This document shows positions 1 to 6,992 of a DNA stretch of 34,080 bases, piece after piece. Source of the stretch: a virus; IMG/VR virus record IMGVR_UViG_3300035698_008467, positions 1 to 34,080 of that record, one strand, 5' to 3'. A program made the position numbers and the translations under genes. Every line of letters starts with the position of its first letter. Position 1 is the stretch's first letter. The notes under the pieces are model-generated. The model made no database searches. It was not told the DNA's origin and worked only from the letters and a program-made list of their open reading frames with translations.

Positions 1-1164
1 ACTGCTTCAGATGAATTTATTCTTTCCGTTCTTTCTCCTCCATCTGTTAATGCAGGGTCAGATTTTTCTTTGCAATTACCTGAGAATTCTTTTACAGTAA
101 GCGATGCTAGTGTTTCTGATTCAGATGGAACAATTGCAAGTCTTTTATGGGAGATTATGGTAGCCGATTCCGAAGTCAATATTGTCACTATTTCCGGAGA
201 AGATACTTTAACCCCAACATTTAATAATTTAACTCAAGGTACATACGTATTCAGGCTAACAGCCACAGATAACGATGGACTTACTGCTTCAGATAATATA
301 GTAACGACTGTAGCTCCAGCTAATATATTTCCTGTAGTTTTTGCTGGAGAGGATATCAGTGTAGGTAGTGGGACAAGTTCAGTGTCAGTATTAGATGCAA
401 TTGTTTCTGATTTTGACGGATCTATAGCTACAACTTTTTGGTCTCTTATTTCAGGAGATCCTTCTGCAACTATAGCTAATGGAGAAACATTATCCCCTAC
501 ATTTAATAATTTAGTTTCAGGTACTTATGTGTTTAGGCTAACTGTTACAGACAATCAAGGGGCTGTCTCTGTAGATGACATGCAAGTTTTAGTTTCGGTG
601 CCAAACGCACAACCTACAGTTTATGCAGGAGCTGATATTAATATGGATAGTTCACAAAATTCTGTGACTATAAATGATGCAACAGCTTCAGATTCAGATG
701 GGGCTATTTCAACAATTGTGTGGTCATACATTTCGGGAGATAGTGCAGCAGTAATTGTAGGGGGAGACACATTAACTCCTACTTTTAATAATTTAACTGT
801 GTCTGATTACATCTTTAAAATTACTGTAACAGATAATCAAGGTTTAACTGCTGAAGACCAAGTATCAATTTCAGTAGTAGCAGCAAACACTCCTCCGCAA
901 GTTTATGCAGGAGCTGATATTAATATGGATACTCTACAAGATTCTGTGACTATAGAGGATGCAACAGCGACAGATAATCAAGGAGGGCCACTTAGTTTAC
1001 AATGGATACGTCTTTCTGGACCTTCTGCAACCCCTCTAAACGGAAGCCAAACTTTAAATCCTATAATTTCTAATTTAAATAAAGGGACATATGTTTTTAG
1101 ACTTACAGCAACAGATGATCAAGGTTTAACTGCTAGTGACGACTTGAGAATAATTATTTCATAA
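1..1164 (+). CDS. PKD/Ig-like repeat tail-associated protein (5' end outside window)
   Basis: The frame is open from the first base, so the start lies upstream of the window; a TTG at 70 is only an internal codon. The visible 387 residues contain four tandem domains of about 90 residues, plus the end of a fifth. Each begins near a NAG-D or YAGAD motif, has a SDxDG turn, and ends with TFNNL-x-GTYVFRLTxTD-QGLTASD. This is the PKD/REJ-like beta-sandwich repeat common in Bacteroidota surface proteins. Such modules typically decorate phage tail fibres or bind cell-surface glycans, which fits the tail-like and lysis genes that follow. The frame ends at a TAA but stays open in the same phase for 75 further codons. 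Family assignment is firm; the exact virion role is inferred. Confidence 0.75.
   Translation, partial: TASDEFILSVLSPPSVNAGSDFSLQLPENSFTVSDASVSDSDGTIASLLWEIMVADSEVNIVTISGEDTLTPTFNNLTQGTYVFRLTATDNDGLTASDNIVTTVAPANIFPVVFAGEDISVGSGTSSVSVLDAIVSDFDGSIATTFWSLISGDPSATIANGETLSPTFNNLVSGTYVFRLTVTDNQGAVSVDDMQVLVSVPNAQPTVYAGADINMDSSQNSVTINDATASDSDGAISTIVWSYISGDSAAVIVGGDTLTPTFNNLTVSDYIFKITVTDNQGLTAEDQVSISVVAANTPPQVYAGADINMDTLQDSVTIEDATATDNQGGPLSLQWIRLSGPSATPLNGSQTLNPIISNLNKGTYVFRLTATDDQGLTASDDLRIIIS
619..931 (+). repeat. 31-bp exact direct repeat inside the PKD gene
   Basis: Positions 619-649 and 901-931 are identical over 31 bases. Both copies encode the start of a PKD domain (VYAGADINMD), and similarity continues in the following bases (around SVTI). 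The two copies are 282 bp apart, 94 codons, which is about one domain. This level of nucleotide identity points to recent domain duplication or gene conversion and makes domain loss or gain by recombination likely. Confidence 0.9.
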
Positions 1165-1392
1165 GTAAGTACTCAAGAAGTAATTATAAATAATTCTGTT
1201 CCAGATACAGCAGAATTAGATACAGTGGTAAGTAGTTCTGCAGGAGGAGAGAACTACTTTGTTAAAAATACTTCAGTTAATGTTTATACATTAACTACTT
1301 TTACAATTGATAATGTTGAATACAAATTATATACTTATACAGTAGCGTATCCTTCAAACTCACTTTTAACTATTAAAACATCAAACTTATAA
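1165..1392 (+). other. In-frame continuation of the PKD gene after its TAA stop
   Basis: After the TAA at 1162-1164 the same reading frame runs open for 75 codons to a TAA at 1390-1392, whose last base is the first base of the next ATG. The predicted peptide is protein-like (VSTQEVI near its start, SSAGGENYFVKNTS, LYTYTVAYPSN) and would make a natural C-terminal module. There is no ATG; the first plausible alternative start is a GTG near 1228. It is either the C-terminus of the PKD protein cut off by a nonsense change or sequence error, a readthrough extension, or a small gene with a rare start. Confidence 0.55.
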
Positions 1393-2528
1393 TGGAACAA
1401 GGAATATCTAATGATTACTTTAACGTCGGAGGAAAACCTAGTATAGAGGCATTTTTTGGTCCTCATGTATCTTTGGAGGCTGCATTGAATGCAGTACCAG
1501 CTGCGTTAAGAAAAGTAGGGAGAAAAGTTGGTATTAGATTACCAGATACCAATGTTGTTAAAACTTATGTGTTTAATGATTTTGATGATTCAGATAGTGA
1601 AGTTAGAAGTGACTTAACTGTAGCTAGTATTGTTCCTTTTGAAAATACTATGACTTTCATTGGAGGCGATGGAAATGCAGTCCAATTTGATGATATTAGG
1701 GTAGTAGCTAATGATTTAGTATTTAGTAAAGATGGTGTAGCATTATTTACAACAGCCCTACCTGATGGTTTGGCTGGAGATTTGGGTAATGTTACAAATA
1801 ATGATGCATATAATAATCTAATTCTTTCTTTAGCTGAAAACTTTACATTAAATAGATTAGATGCAAATGGAAATGTAATAAATAATCAAAATTATTTAAC
1901 GTTTACAGGGAGGTATGATGCATATCTTTTACCTTATAATGATCAAGCCACTATAAGACAAGCATTTCCAGATTTAGAAATTAATTTAGGAAATTTAGAA
2001 GGCGGTCCAATTACATTTGAGGACGCTAATGTAAATAATATAATCAGAAATACTTGGTTTGATGGAGATCTGTCAATAGATATTACACCAACTATGTTAG
2101 GAGAAATTTCATCTATACCTAACAACACTTTCACAGGAAATAATAATATTGTTAAGTTTGATGAATTTGAGTTCTTTACAGGTATTGGTACAACAATATT
2201 TAATGGTATGTTTGAAAACTGTAGTAATTTACAAACTATTAAAATTCCAGAAGGAATTACTATATTAGCTGGATTTATACTAGATGGGTGTGATGATTTA
2301 ACTTCATTAGGTTTGCCTTCTACATTGACTGAAATAGAGTCTTATGGTCTTAAGAGTGCAGGAAATATAACTATAACCAGTAAAGCTATTGTACCTCCAA
2401 ATATTGCTGGAAATACATTTTTAGCTACTACTGTAGTTAGACATAATGTTCCAGCACAATCTTTATCAGCTTATAAAAACGCTACTAACTGGAATAATTT
2501 ATCATCTGAAACTTTTGCAACTGTATAA
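1392..2528 (+). CDS. BspA-like leucine-rich repeat tail protein
   Basis: This 378-residue protein starts at an ATG that overlaps the stop of the preceding frame (TAATG), so translation is probably coupled. The N-terminal part (about residues 1-230) is not recognised, though SLEAALNAVP resembles phage fibre or baseplate attachment segments. From about residue 240 it has irregular leucine-rich repeats of the BspA/LRR_5 type: MFENCSNLQTIKIPEGIT, then LDGCDDLTSLGLPSTLTEI. It ends with a strand-rich tail (SAYKNATNWNN) typical of BspA proteins. Such repeats occur in adhesins and in Bacteroidota phage tail proteins. A receptor-binding or fibre role is inferred from the fold and the PKD neighbour. 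Confidence 0.65.
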   Translation: MEQGISNDYFNVGGKPSIEAFFGPHVSLEAALNAVPAALRKVGRKVGIRLPDTNVVKTYVFNDFDDSDSEVRSDLTVASIVPFENTMTFIGGDGNAVQFDDIRVVANDLVFSKDGVALFTTALPDGLAGDLGNVTNNDAYNNLILSLAENFTLNRLDANGNVINNQNYLTFTGRYDAYLLPYNDQATIRQAFPDLEINLGNLEGGPITFEDANVNNIIRNTWFDGDLSIDITPTMLGEISSIPNNTFTGNNNIVKFDEFEFFTGIGTTIFNGMFENCSNLQTIKIPEGITILAGFILDGCDDLTSLGLPSTLTEIESYGLKSAGNITITSKAIVPPNIAGNTFLATTVVRHNVPAQSLSAYKNATNWNNLSSETFATV

Positions 2529-2543
2529 TAAAACCCCAATAAT

Positions 2544-2720
2544 ATGACAATAAATAATAACGTAATTACAGCAGATGAAAACAAAATTTTTAGAAGAAAC
2601 TCAGATAAAAAAATATATGGAAATTCTGTAAATTTAGGTTACACTTACTATATAAATGGTAAGTTATTAGATGAACCTTTGTTAGAGTTACCAGAACATT
2701 ACGAAGAAGTAGATAATTAA
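2544..2720 (+). CDS. Small hypothetical protein, 58 aa
   Basis: An ATG 15 bases after the previous stop opens a 58-codon frame ending in TAA. The product begins MTINNNVITADENKIF and ends acidic (PEHYEEVDN). It resembles no family I can name. It is co-directional with the tail and lysis genes and fills the only gap between them. It could be a small virion or chaperone-type protein, but nothing in the sequence proves this. Confidence 0.6.
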   Translation: MTINNNVITADENKIFRRNSDKKIYGNSVNLGYTYYINGKLLDEPLLELPEHYEEVDN

Positions 2721-2753
2721 ACTTAATATTAATAAAAAGAATGACAAAAAGGT

Positions 2754-3176
2754 ATGTTTTTAATTTTAGCCCTAATAACAAATGGAGATTTAGATAACGC
2801 TCAATCATTCACAGACGTGTTGAAGACCATATCAGGTGTTTTAGCAGGTGTTGTGAGTGCTTTTGCAGCAGTATATTTAATTCAGAATAAAGCAAGATTT
2901 ACAGATAAAGACACTATAATCACAGATTTAAGATCACAATTAAATGCTAAAGATTTGGTAATAGCTGCCAGAGATGTAACAATTAAAGAACAAAACACGT
3001 ATATTAGGGATACTGCTATAAGTGTTACAAAAGTATTATCTGATAATACAAATGTTATTGCAAGTCTAGTAAAGCATTCAGATAAAAATTTAGAGTTAGT
3101 GGAGGTAGTTAAGACAACTACTTCCGACACAAATAAAATTATTAATGATATTCAGAAAAAATTATTAAATGACTAG
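2754..3176 (+). CDS. Membrane-anchored coiled-coil protein, holin-like by context
   Basis: The 140-residue product has a hydrophobic N-terminus (MFLILALI) and one clear membrane segment at about residues 22-44 (ISGVLAGVVSAFAAVYLI). A long charged helical region follows and is likely coiled coil to the C-terminus. It is the first gene of a run that contains an M15 endolysin, so a holin or other lysis membrane protein is the natural guess. Classical holins are usually shorter and have less soluble sequence, so a virion-anchored or spanin-like part is also possible. The gene ends with TAG, 5 bases before the next ATG. An out-of-frame ATG at 2741 opens only 18 codons and was not used. Confidence 0.6.
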   Translation: MFLILALITNGDLDNAQSFTDVLKTISGVLAGVVSAFAAVYLIQNKARFTDKDTIITDLRSQLNAKDLVIAARDVTIKEQNTYIRDTAISVTKVLSDNTNVIASLVKHSDKNLELVEVVKTTTSDTNKIINDIQKKLLND

Positions 3177-3181
3177 AAAAC

Positions 3182-3658
3182 ATGGAGGCTTTAAAAGATA
3201 TAAGTGCAAAATCTAAAGCAGAATTTGCTAAACATAGATTAAATGTATTACGTAACTTTAGAAATCCCCCCATTGTAGAAGTAAGCGAGATACCTTTAGT
3301 AAGAACTAGGTTCCCAAATACCCAAGATAGTTGGTGGTATTTGAGTTCTACTAATGAGAAGGAGACTGTCATATTTTACGAGTTAGGTGCCAATGAAGTG
3401 TTTAATACTCACATTCACCTCTCTAAAGAATTCCTTCAGCCATTAACTCAAGGATGTAAACTTGAGTGGGTCACAGAGCGTGCAATTGAATACAAGACCT
3501 TTGGAGACACATTTTCAGCTTTGGCAGGAGAAAAACATGCACTAGTAAACTTATCTTCGTTTAGAGTAAAATTTAAAATAATTTGGACACCTCGTATGAT
3601 AGGGTGGGCTGCTACATTTGTGGAGCTTAAAAATAAAAACAATTTTAAAAATAAATAA
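3182..3658 (+). CDS. Cupin-fold protein in the lysis cassette
   Basis: The 158-residue protein carries both conserved cupin motifs. Motif 1 is GANEVFNTHIHLSKE, which gives the HxH and the following Glu metal ligands at about residues 79-86. Motif 2 is GDTFSALAGEKHALVN, with the His and Asn in the expected spacing; the usual Pro is replaced by Leu. Cupins bind a divalent metal in a small beta barrel and may act as enzymes or as non-catalytic binding domains. The gene lies between a membrane protein and the endolysin, each only a few bases away, so it shares their late expression. Its substrate is unknown. Fold assignment is good; function is not. Confidence 0.65.
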   Translation: MEALKDISAKSKAEFAKHRLNVLRNFRNPPIVEVSEIPLVRTRFPNTQDSWWYLSSTNEKETVIFYELGANEVFNTHIHLSKEFLQPLTQGCKLEWVTERAIEYKTFGDTFSALAGEKHALVNLSSFRVKFKIIWTPRMIGWAATFVELKNKNNFKNK

Positions 3659-3659
3659 T

Positions 3660-4139
3660 ATGACATTTCAATTTGGAAAGAGAAGTAAGTCAGAAGTAGC
3701 TACTTGTACTGATGATATTCAAAAAGTTTTAAATTTAAGTATAAAAAGATCTAAAGTGGATTTCGGTGTATCCGAAGGACACAGACCCGTAGAAAAACAG
3801 CAAGATTATTATGCAATAGGAAGAACTACAGAACTTCATAGAATTCCTATTACAAACATCGATGGGGTGAGTAAACTAGGAAAGCATAACTTCAGTCCTA
3901 GCGAAGCATTTGATATTTATATTTACACTACACAAAATCAATTTAAAGAAAGTATTATTTGGAACACTATGCACTTGAGCTATGTAGCAGGAGTGATAGA
4001 TTCTTGTGCAAAAGAGCTGTATGAGAAAGGAGAAATTAGTACTCTAATTAGATGGGGAGGAAACTGGGATGGTGATGGAGTAATCCAATTTGATCAGACC
4101 TTCAATGATAAGCCTCATTTTGAATCTATAAACCCATAA
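3660..4139 (+). CDS. M15-family peptidoglycan peptidase (endolysin)
   Basis: I choose the ATG at 3660, one base after the upstream stop, giving 159 residues; an upstream in-frame ATG at 3618 would overlap the previous gene. The sequence has the M15 zinc-ligand pattern SKLGKHNFSPSEAFDIY (His76 and Asp85, spacing as in phage L-alanyl-D-glutamate peptidases). A C-terminal block, WGGNWDGDG followed by DKPHFE, supplies the last His ligand. Related phage enzymes cut the peptide stem of peptidoglycan at the end of infection. The protein is single-domain with no signal peptide or cell-wall-binding part, as expected for a Gram-negative host, and so needs a membrane helper. Confidence 0.85.
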   Translation: MTFQFGKRSKSEVATCTDDIQKVLNLSIKRSKVDFGVSEGHRPVEKQQDYYAIGRTTELHRIPITNIDGVSKLGKHNFSPSEAFDIYIYTTQNQFKESIIWNTMHLSYVAGVIDSCAKELYEKGEISTLIRWGGNWDGDGVIQFDQTFNDKPHFESINP

Positions 4140-4140
4140 T

Positions 4141-4809
4141 ATGAAAACATTATATAGAGTTCTAACCATACTGGCAATTGTCTGTGTGGTTTTTATTTTT
4201 AAAGATTGGTTAAGAACTTTCATAATAACATCTCTAGGTGGATACACTACTAAAGAGGTTATTACTGATAAATCTATTGAGTATATTCAAGGAGAAGTTG
4301 ACACAACTGCAGTATTCAATCATTACGTAAATACTAGAGGAATTGTTCTAAACCCAGATCCAATAATACTCATTAAATATGACACTATTGAAAAGGAACC
4401 TATTGAAGTTCCTTTGAAGGAGTACAAAGTTTCTGTAAAAGATAGCCTTATTGATGGAGTTATGACAATTCAAAATAGGTTTGATGGACAGTTATTTAAT
4501 GCTGATTTCAAGTACAAGCCATTATTTCCAAAATTCCTTACTAGGACTGATACAGTCTACATAAGAACTAGAACGACAGAAGTATTAAGCACAGATAGAG
4601 CCAAATTTGGGTTAGGTGTAGGATCTGATGTAGAGTTTCAAAATATTGATCTTCTAGGTAGTTATACTTTCAAAGGTGGCTTACAAGTCATATATGAGTA
4701 TAGTAACCCATTAAAGGATTTTAATGTTAATGTTCCAGAATTAAATTTCCAGAACTTCACATTTCCAAGAGAAGGAACGCATAAATTAAAGATTCTATAC
4801 AACTTTTAG
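4141..4809 (+). CDS. Membrane-anchored protein, last gene of the lysis region
   Basis: The 222-residue product starts one base after the endolysin stop. It has a single N-terminal membrane anchor at about residues 5-21 (YRVLTILAIVCVVFIF). The remainder is predicted to be exported and strand-rich, with a KYKPLFPKFLTRTDTVYI segment and a C-terminal run of alternating hydrophobic strands (GVGSDVEF, SYTFKGGLQVIYEY). Similar anchored proteins occur beside lysis or tail genes in Bacteroidota phages. Position after the endolysin suggests a spanin-like or envelope-bridging role. That is context-based only; there is no lipobox. Confidence 0.6.
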   Translation: MKTLYRVLTILAIVCVVFIFKDWLRTFIITSLGGYTTKEVITDKSIEYIQGEVDTTAVFNHYVNTRGIVLNPDPIILIKYDTIEKEPIEVPLKEYKVSVKDSLIDGVMTIQNRFDGQLFNADFKYKPLFPKFLTRTDTVYIRTRTTEVLSTDRAKFGLGVGSDVEFQNIDLLGSYTFKGGLQVIYEYSNPLKDFNVNVPELNFQNFTFPREGTHKLKILYNF

Positions 4810-4835
4810 CGAACCTGAATACGAATCACGGCACT

Positions 4836-4867
4836 AAAAAAAACCTCCAAGCGTTAGCTTAGAGGTT
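4836..4867 (-). terminator. Rho-independent terminator, - strand orientation
   Basis: The hairpin pairs AACCTC with GAGGTT and AAGC with GCTT around a GTTA loop, with one C-A mismatch. Eight A residues precede it on the + strand, so on the - strand it is followed by eight U. It backs up the terminator at 5059-5085 in the gap between convergent transcription units. It may also slow + strand transcripts of the lysis genes. Confidence 0.7.
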
Positions 4868-4973
4868 GAATTTACCAATGTTGTGTAGGATTGTTCGTAA
4901 TATTAATAAAAAATGACGGTGTAAAAATACAAAATAATTTCCGTCTAACAAAAATTATTTTTTTACTAAAATA

Positions 4974-5005
4974 TTTGTGTATATTAAAAACAATGCTTAA
5001 ATTTG
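4974..5005 (+). promoter_or_regulatory. Bacteroidota-type promoter candidate in convergent gap
   Basis: A TTTG at 4974-4977 is followed after 20 bases by TAAATTTG at 4998-5005, an exact match to the Bacteroidota -7 box TAnnTTTG with acceptable spacing. It points rightwards, away from any + strand gene, and a strong terminator lies only about 55-80 bases downstream. That arrangement would yield a short transcript. Confidence 0.45.
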
Positions 5006-5009
5006 TAGT

Positions 5010-5085
5010 GCAAAAGCACCTTGATACGTAGTTTTGTTTAATTAATCTATAGAAAAAGCCTAACAATCACTGTTAGGTTTTTTTT
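5010..5085 (+). ncRNA. Candidate small RNA between convergent operons
   Basis: The segment between the promoter candidate and the terminator is about 75 bases and holds no reading frame of note. It begins near a GTGC-AAAA-GCAC hairpin (5008-5019) and ends in a perfect 7-bp hairpin followed by eight T. The 3' part would be antisense to the last codons of the - strand gene ending at 5073. Existence depends on the promoter call. Confidence 0.35.
5059..5085. terminator. Bidirectional Rho-independent terminator
   Basis: CCTAACA at 5059-5065 pairs perfectly with TGTTAGG at 5071-5077 around an ATCAC loop. Eight T follow on the + strand, and five A precede it on the + strand, so it can work both ways. 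The stop codon of the - strand gene lies inside the stem. Confidence 0.85.
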
Positions 5086-5351
5086 AGTTTTTCAGCTATA
5101 TAGTTGAATCCAGAGTCTTTATATCTTCTAAGTACTGCTAATCTACCTCCCGAATTTCCACCACAAGCAGAGAACTTTTTTGTTAACTCCTCAAGAATGG
5201 TAAGAACATCTTCATAACTAAAATCAACATCTTCTAACTTTGATAAATGTAAAGACAGATCTTCAAAACTTCCAGCAGGAATTACAGGTTGTCCAGAACA
5301 TATAATCCTTGGGTCTAAGTATAATTCACATATTTCATTTATTTTTTCCAT
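5073..5351 (-). CDS. Hypothetical protein, 92 aa
   Basis: An acidic N-terminal half (MEKINEICELYLDPRIICSG, then a run rich in Leu, Asp and Glu) is followed by a basic C-terminus (LRRYKDSGFNYIAEKLKKT). I recognise no family. It is the last gene of the leftward transcription unit and its stop sits in the bidirectional terminator. It is separated from its upstream neighbour by a terminator at 5410-5438, so it may have its own promoter. None is obvious in the AT-rich leader. Confidence 0.6.
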   Translation of the reverse strand: MEKINEICELYLDPRIICSGQPVIPAGSFEDLSLHLSKLEDVDFSYEDVLTILEELTKKFSACGGNSGGRLAVLRRYKDSGFNYIAEKLKKT

Positions 5352-5409
5352 TAGTTTCGTTTTAATTTGTATATTTACAGTGCTTTTTCAGGATTAATTA
5401 GTACTTGCC

Positions 5410-5438
5410 AAAAAGAATCCGTACTTAACGTACGGATT
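5410..5438 (-). terminator. Rho-independent terminator, 9-bp stem
   Basis: AATCCGTAC at 5416-5424 pairs perfectly with GTACGGATT at 5430-5438 around a five-base loop. On the - strand it is followed by C and five T. The TAA of the upstream nuclease-like gene (5425-5427) lies in the loop. On the + strand it is followed by further T, so it may work both ways. Confidence 0.8.
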
Positions 5439-6042
5439 TTTTGTTGTTTAAGAAATAATCTATCTGAATAGGTGTCCACTTGTTTATAGGTCTAAATTTA
5501 GTTAGTCCATCAGTTTTAAAGTACCTACTTGGTGTGAATGTATTCTGCCATAAGTAATTGGTTGATGTAGGTAAATTTTTTAAAGGATAAAGATATATTT
5601 TTTGAACTAGTATTTGATATTTTTCCCATACCCATTTTTGTTTAACTCTGAAAGATGCATCTGAGGTGTTTCTTCCACCATACCCAGGAGGAGCTTTAAT
5701 CTCCACGGGAGTATAATCTAAATCATTATGTCTAAATGATAACATTTTATGATTAGATACATCATCATCTTCATAAGGAATATAAAAAATTCCTTTAGCT
5801 TTAGGTGCCCAAATTATTAAGAAGTCAGGTGTGTACTGAATAGCTTCAAGTAAAATTTTCTTCTTTGCTTTATACTTACCATTAGGTTGAAGTATTGAAC
5901 CTTTTATTGCATGTTCTTCAAACAAGATGAAGGGATACATTTCTTTAGTTTCAGTAACTTTAAGTATATATCCCCTATCAAGTAAGTCCTGTAACCAGAA
6001 CCTAAACCAATCTTCTAGAGTTGGGTTTTTTAATTTTTCCAT
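5425..6042 (-). CDS. PD-(D/E)XK-superfamily nuclease-like protein
   Basis: The 205-residue protein has the core pattern of a restriction-endonuclease-like fold: YTPDF near residue 71, then VEIKAPPG about 40 residues later, giving the D...ExK triad. FRVKQKWVWEKYQI follows, the amphipathic helix seen after the active site in phage nucleases of the DUF1064/resolvase-like group. Such enzymes cut branched or foreign DNA during replication and recombination. I use the ATG at 6042; an upstream TTG at 6063 would lie over a good -7 promoter box at 6061-6068. A stem-loop and a promoter-like box precede the gene, suggesting separate control. Confidence 0.6.
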   Translation of the reverse strand: MEKLKNPTLEDWFRFWLQDLLDRGYILKVTETKEMYPFILFEEHAIKGSILQPNGKYKAKKKILLEAIQYTPDFLIIWAPKAKGIFYIPYEDDDVSNHKMLSFRHNDLDYTPVEIKAPPGYGGRNTSDASFRVKQKWVWEKYQILVQKIYLYPLKNLPTSTNYLWQNTFTPSRYFKTDGLTKFRPINKWTPIQIDYFLNNKKSVR

Positions 6043-6060
6043 AAGTGCTTTTGTCAGGAG

Positions 6061-6068
6061 CAAATATA
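6061..6068 (-). promoter_or_regulatory. TATATTTG -7 box upstream of nuclease-like gene
   Basis: On the - strand the bases read TATATTTG, an exact TAnnTTTG match, 18 bases before the ATG at 6042. A good TTTG at the -33 position is not seen; the nearest is TTTAG. A perfect 8-bp inverted repeat sits just upstream. Confidence 0.4.
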
Positions 6069-6075
6069 AGTAATT

Positions 6076-6107
6076 CTAAGACTAAACTGTAAAATTGTGA
6101 GTCTTAG
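6076..6107. repeat. Perfect 8-bp inverted repeat across a stop codon
   Basis: CTAAGACT at 6076-6083 and AGTCTTAG at 6100-6107 are perfect inverted copies with a 16-base loop. The repeat covers the TAG stop of the 178-residue gene and lies just ahead of the -7 box at 6061-6068. There is no T run, so it may be an operator or mRNA-stabilising stem rather than a terminator. Confidence 0.55.
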
Positions 6108-6618
6108 GTTCAGCCACTCCAAGCATTTCATTAGCAGGTACTTCAATAGCATCTGGAAATTCTCTCCTATCTACTATATTTCCATCTGACTTCACTCCAG
6201 CAAAGCCAGAAGCATTCAATCCTTTAATCCATGCTACTCTTTCCTCTACTGAATTCTCCATCCCATTATCCTCCTGAAAGAATATAGAGCCATGCTCCAT
6301 GTATGAGAATCCGTGTCTTAGAGATTGAATAACAACATACCCAACTCCCACAAAAGAGTAATGCCATTTGTAGCGAAGCCTGACTTCAATTCCTTTTTTC
6401 TTTACTCCTAATCTAAAGTTATTAAATTCTGAAAATCCATAAACACTTTTTTGTAGTATTAATTCTACTACCCTGATAGCTTGTTCATCCTTCTTTGTTA
6501 GTTTTACATGTCCCCTTAAATACTGGTATCCATCGTTTTGAAAAGTTAAATTTGGGTACTTCTTCTGTATTTCTAGAAGGTTATTGTAATCTCTCTTGTT
6601 TAATAATGTTATTGTCAT
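6082..6618 (-). CDS. Hypothetical protein, 178 aa
   Basis: The N-terminal segment (MTITLLNKRDYNNLLEI) starts in a 38-base overlap with the end of the preceding 73-residue gene. The middle is rich in aromatic and basic residues (VRLRYKWHYSFVGVGYVVI). The C-terminal part is acidic with a conserved-looking GVKSDGNIVDRREFPDAIEV stretch. I see no catalytic motif and no membrane segment. Its place among nucleotide and DNA-processing genes suggests an early infection role, no more. Confidence 0.65.
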   Translation of the reverse strand: MTITLLNKRDYNNLLEIQKKYPNLTFQNDGYQYLRGHVKLTKKDEQAIRVVELILQKSVYGFSEFNNFRLGVKKKGIEVRLRYKWHYSFVGVGYVVIQSLRHGFSYMEHGSIFFQEDNGMENSVEERVAWIKGLNASGFAGVKSDGNIVDRREFPDAIEVPANEMLGVAEPKTHNFTV

Positions 6619-6802
6619 GTTCTGAAATTATTTTATCTATTATACCCATAACTCTCTTAGGGTCGTAGTTATAAGCTTTATTAAATTTATTACACAAAAA
6701 AGCACCAACAAAACCATTCTCAGCAAGAAACTTGATTCCGTCCTGAATTTCATCAGTTTGAGATCCAATTCTCTTCTCATTTGCCTCAAAAACAGGATCC
6801 AA
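6581..6802 (-). CDS. Small hypothetical protein with TTG start, 73 aa
   Basis: The frame opens at a TTG (6802) and has no ATG near its beginning. It overlaps the end of the upstream membrane-protein gene by 17 bases and the start of the downstream gene by 38 bases, as in tightly packed phage operons. The product (DPVFEANEKRIGSQTDEIQD, later AYNYDPKRVMGII) is acidic and helical. The overlap on both sides and normal composition support it. Start choice is uncertain and the family is unknown. Confidence 0.5.
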   Translation of the reverse strand: MDPVFEANEKRIGSQTDEIQDGIKFLAENGFVGAFLCNKFNKAYNYDPKRVMGIIDKIISEHDNNIIKQERLQ

Positions 6803-6989
6803 TAATGTCTTTTCCGATTTTACAAGTTCTGCTAAATACTTTTTTTCCAGTTACTTTTAATTGCCTAGTAAATATTCTTTTAATAAAACTAACTCTTTCT
6901 AGCAAAGCTAAAGAAAGAGTAGTTGTTATTATACTTAATGTTATTAAGTCAGACTCAAGCAATTGCTGCTGAGTAGGTTCTTTTTTCAT
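6786..6989 (-). CDS. Small membrane protein, 67 aa
   Basis: After a charged start (MKKEPTQQQLLES) comes one membrane segment at about residues 14-30 (DLITLSIITTTLSLALL), then a basic tail with two cysteines. The positive-inside rule suggests a cytoplasmic C-terminus. The gene sits 3 bases after the dNMP kinase stop and overlaps the next gene. Small membrane proteins like this are frequent in phage early operons; its role is unknown. Confidence 0.6.
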   Translation of the reverse strand: MKKEPTQQQLLESDLITLSIITTTLSLALLERVSFIKRIFTRQLKVTGKKVFSRTCKIGKDIIGSCF

Positions 6990-6992
6990 AAA

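Noticed and set aside
6042-6063. TTG start at 6063 for the nuclease-like gene
   Set aside because: It would lie over the TATATTTG promoter-like box; the ATG at 6042 gives a normal short leader.
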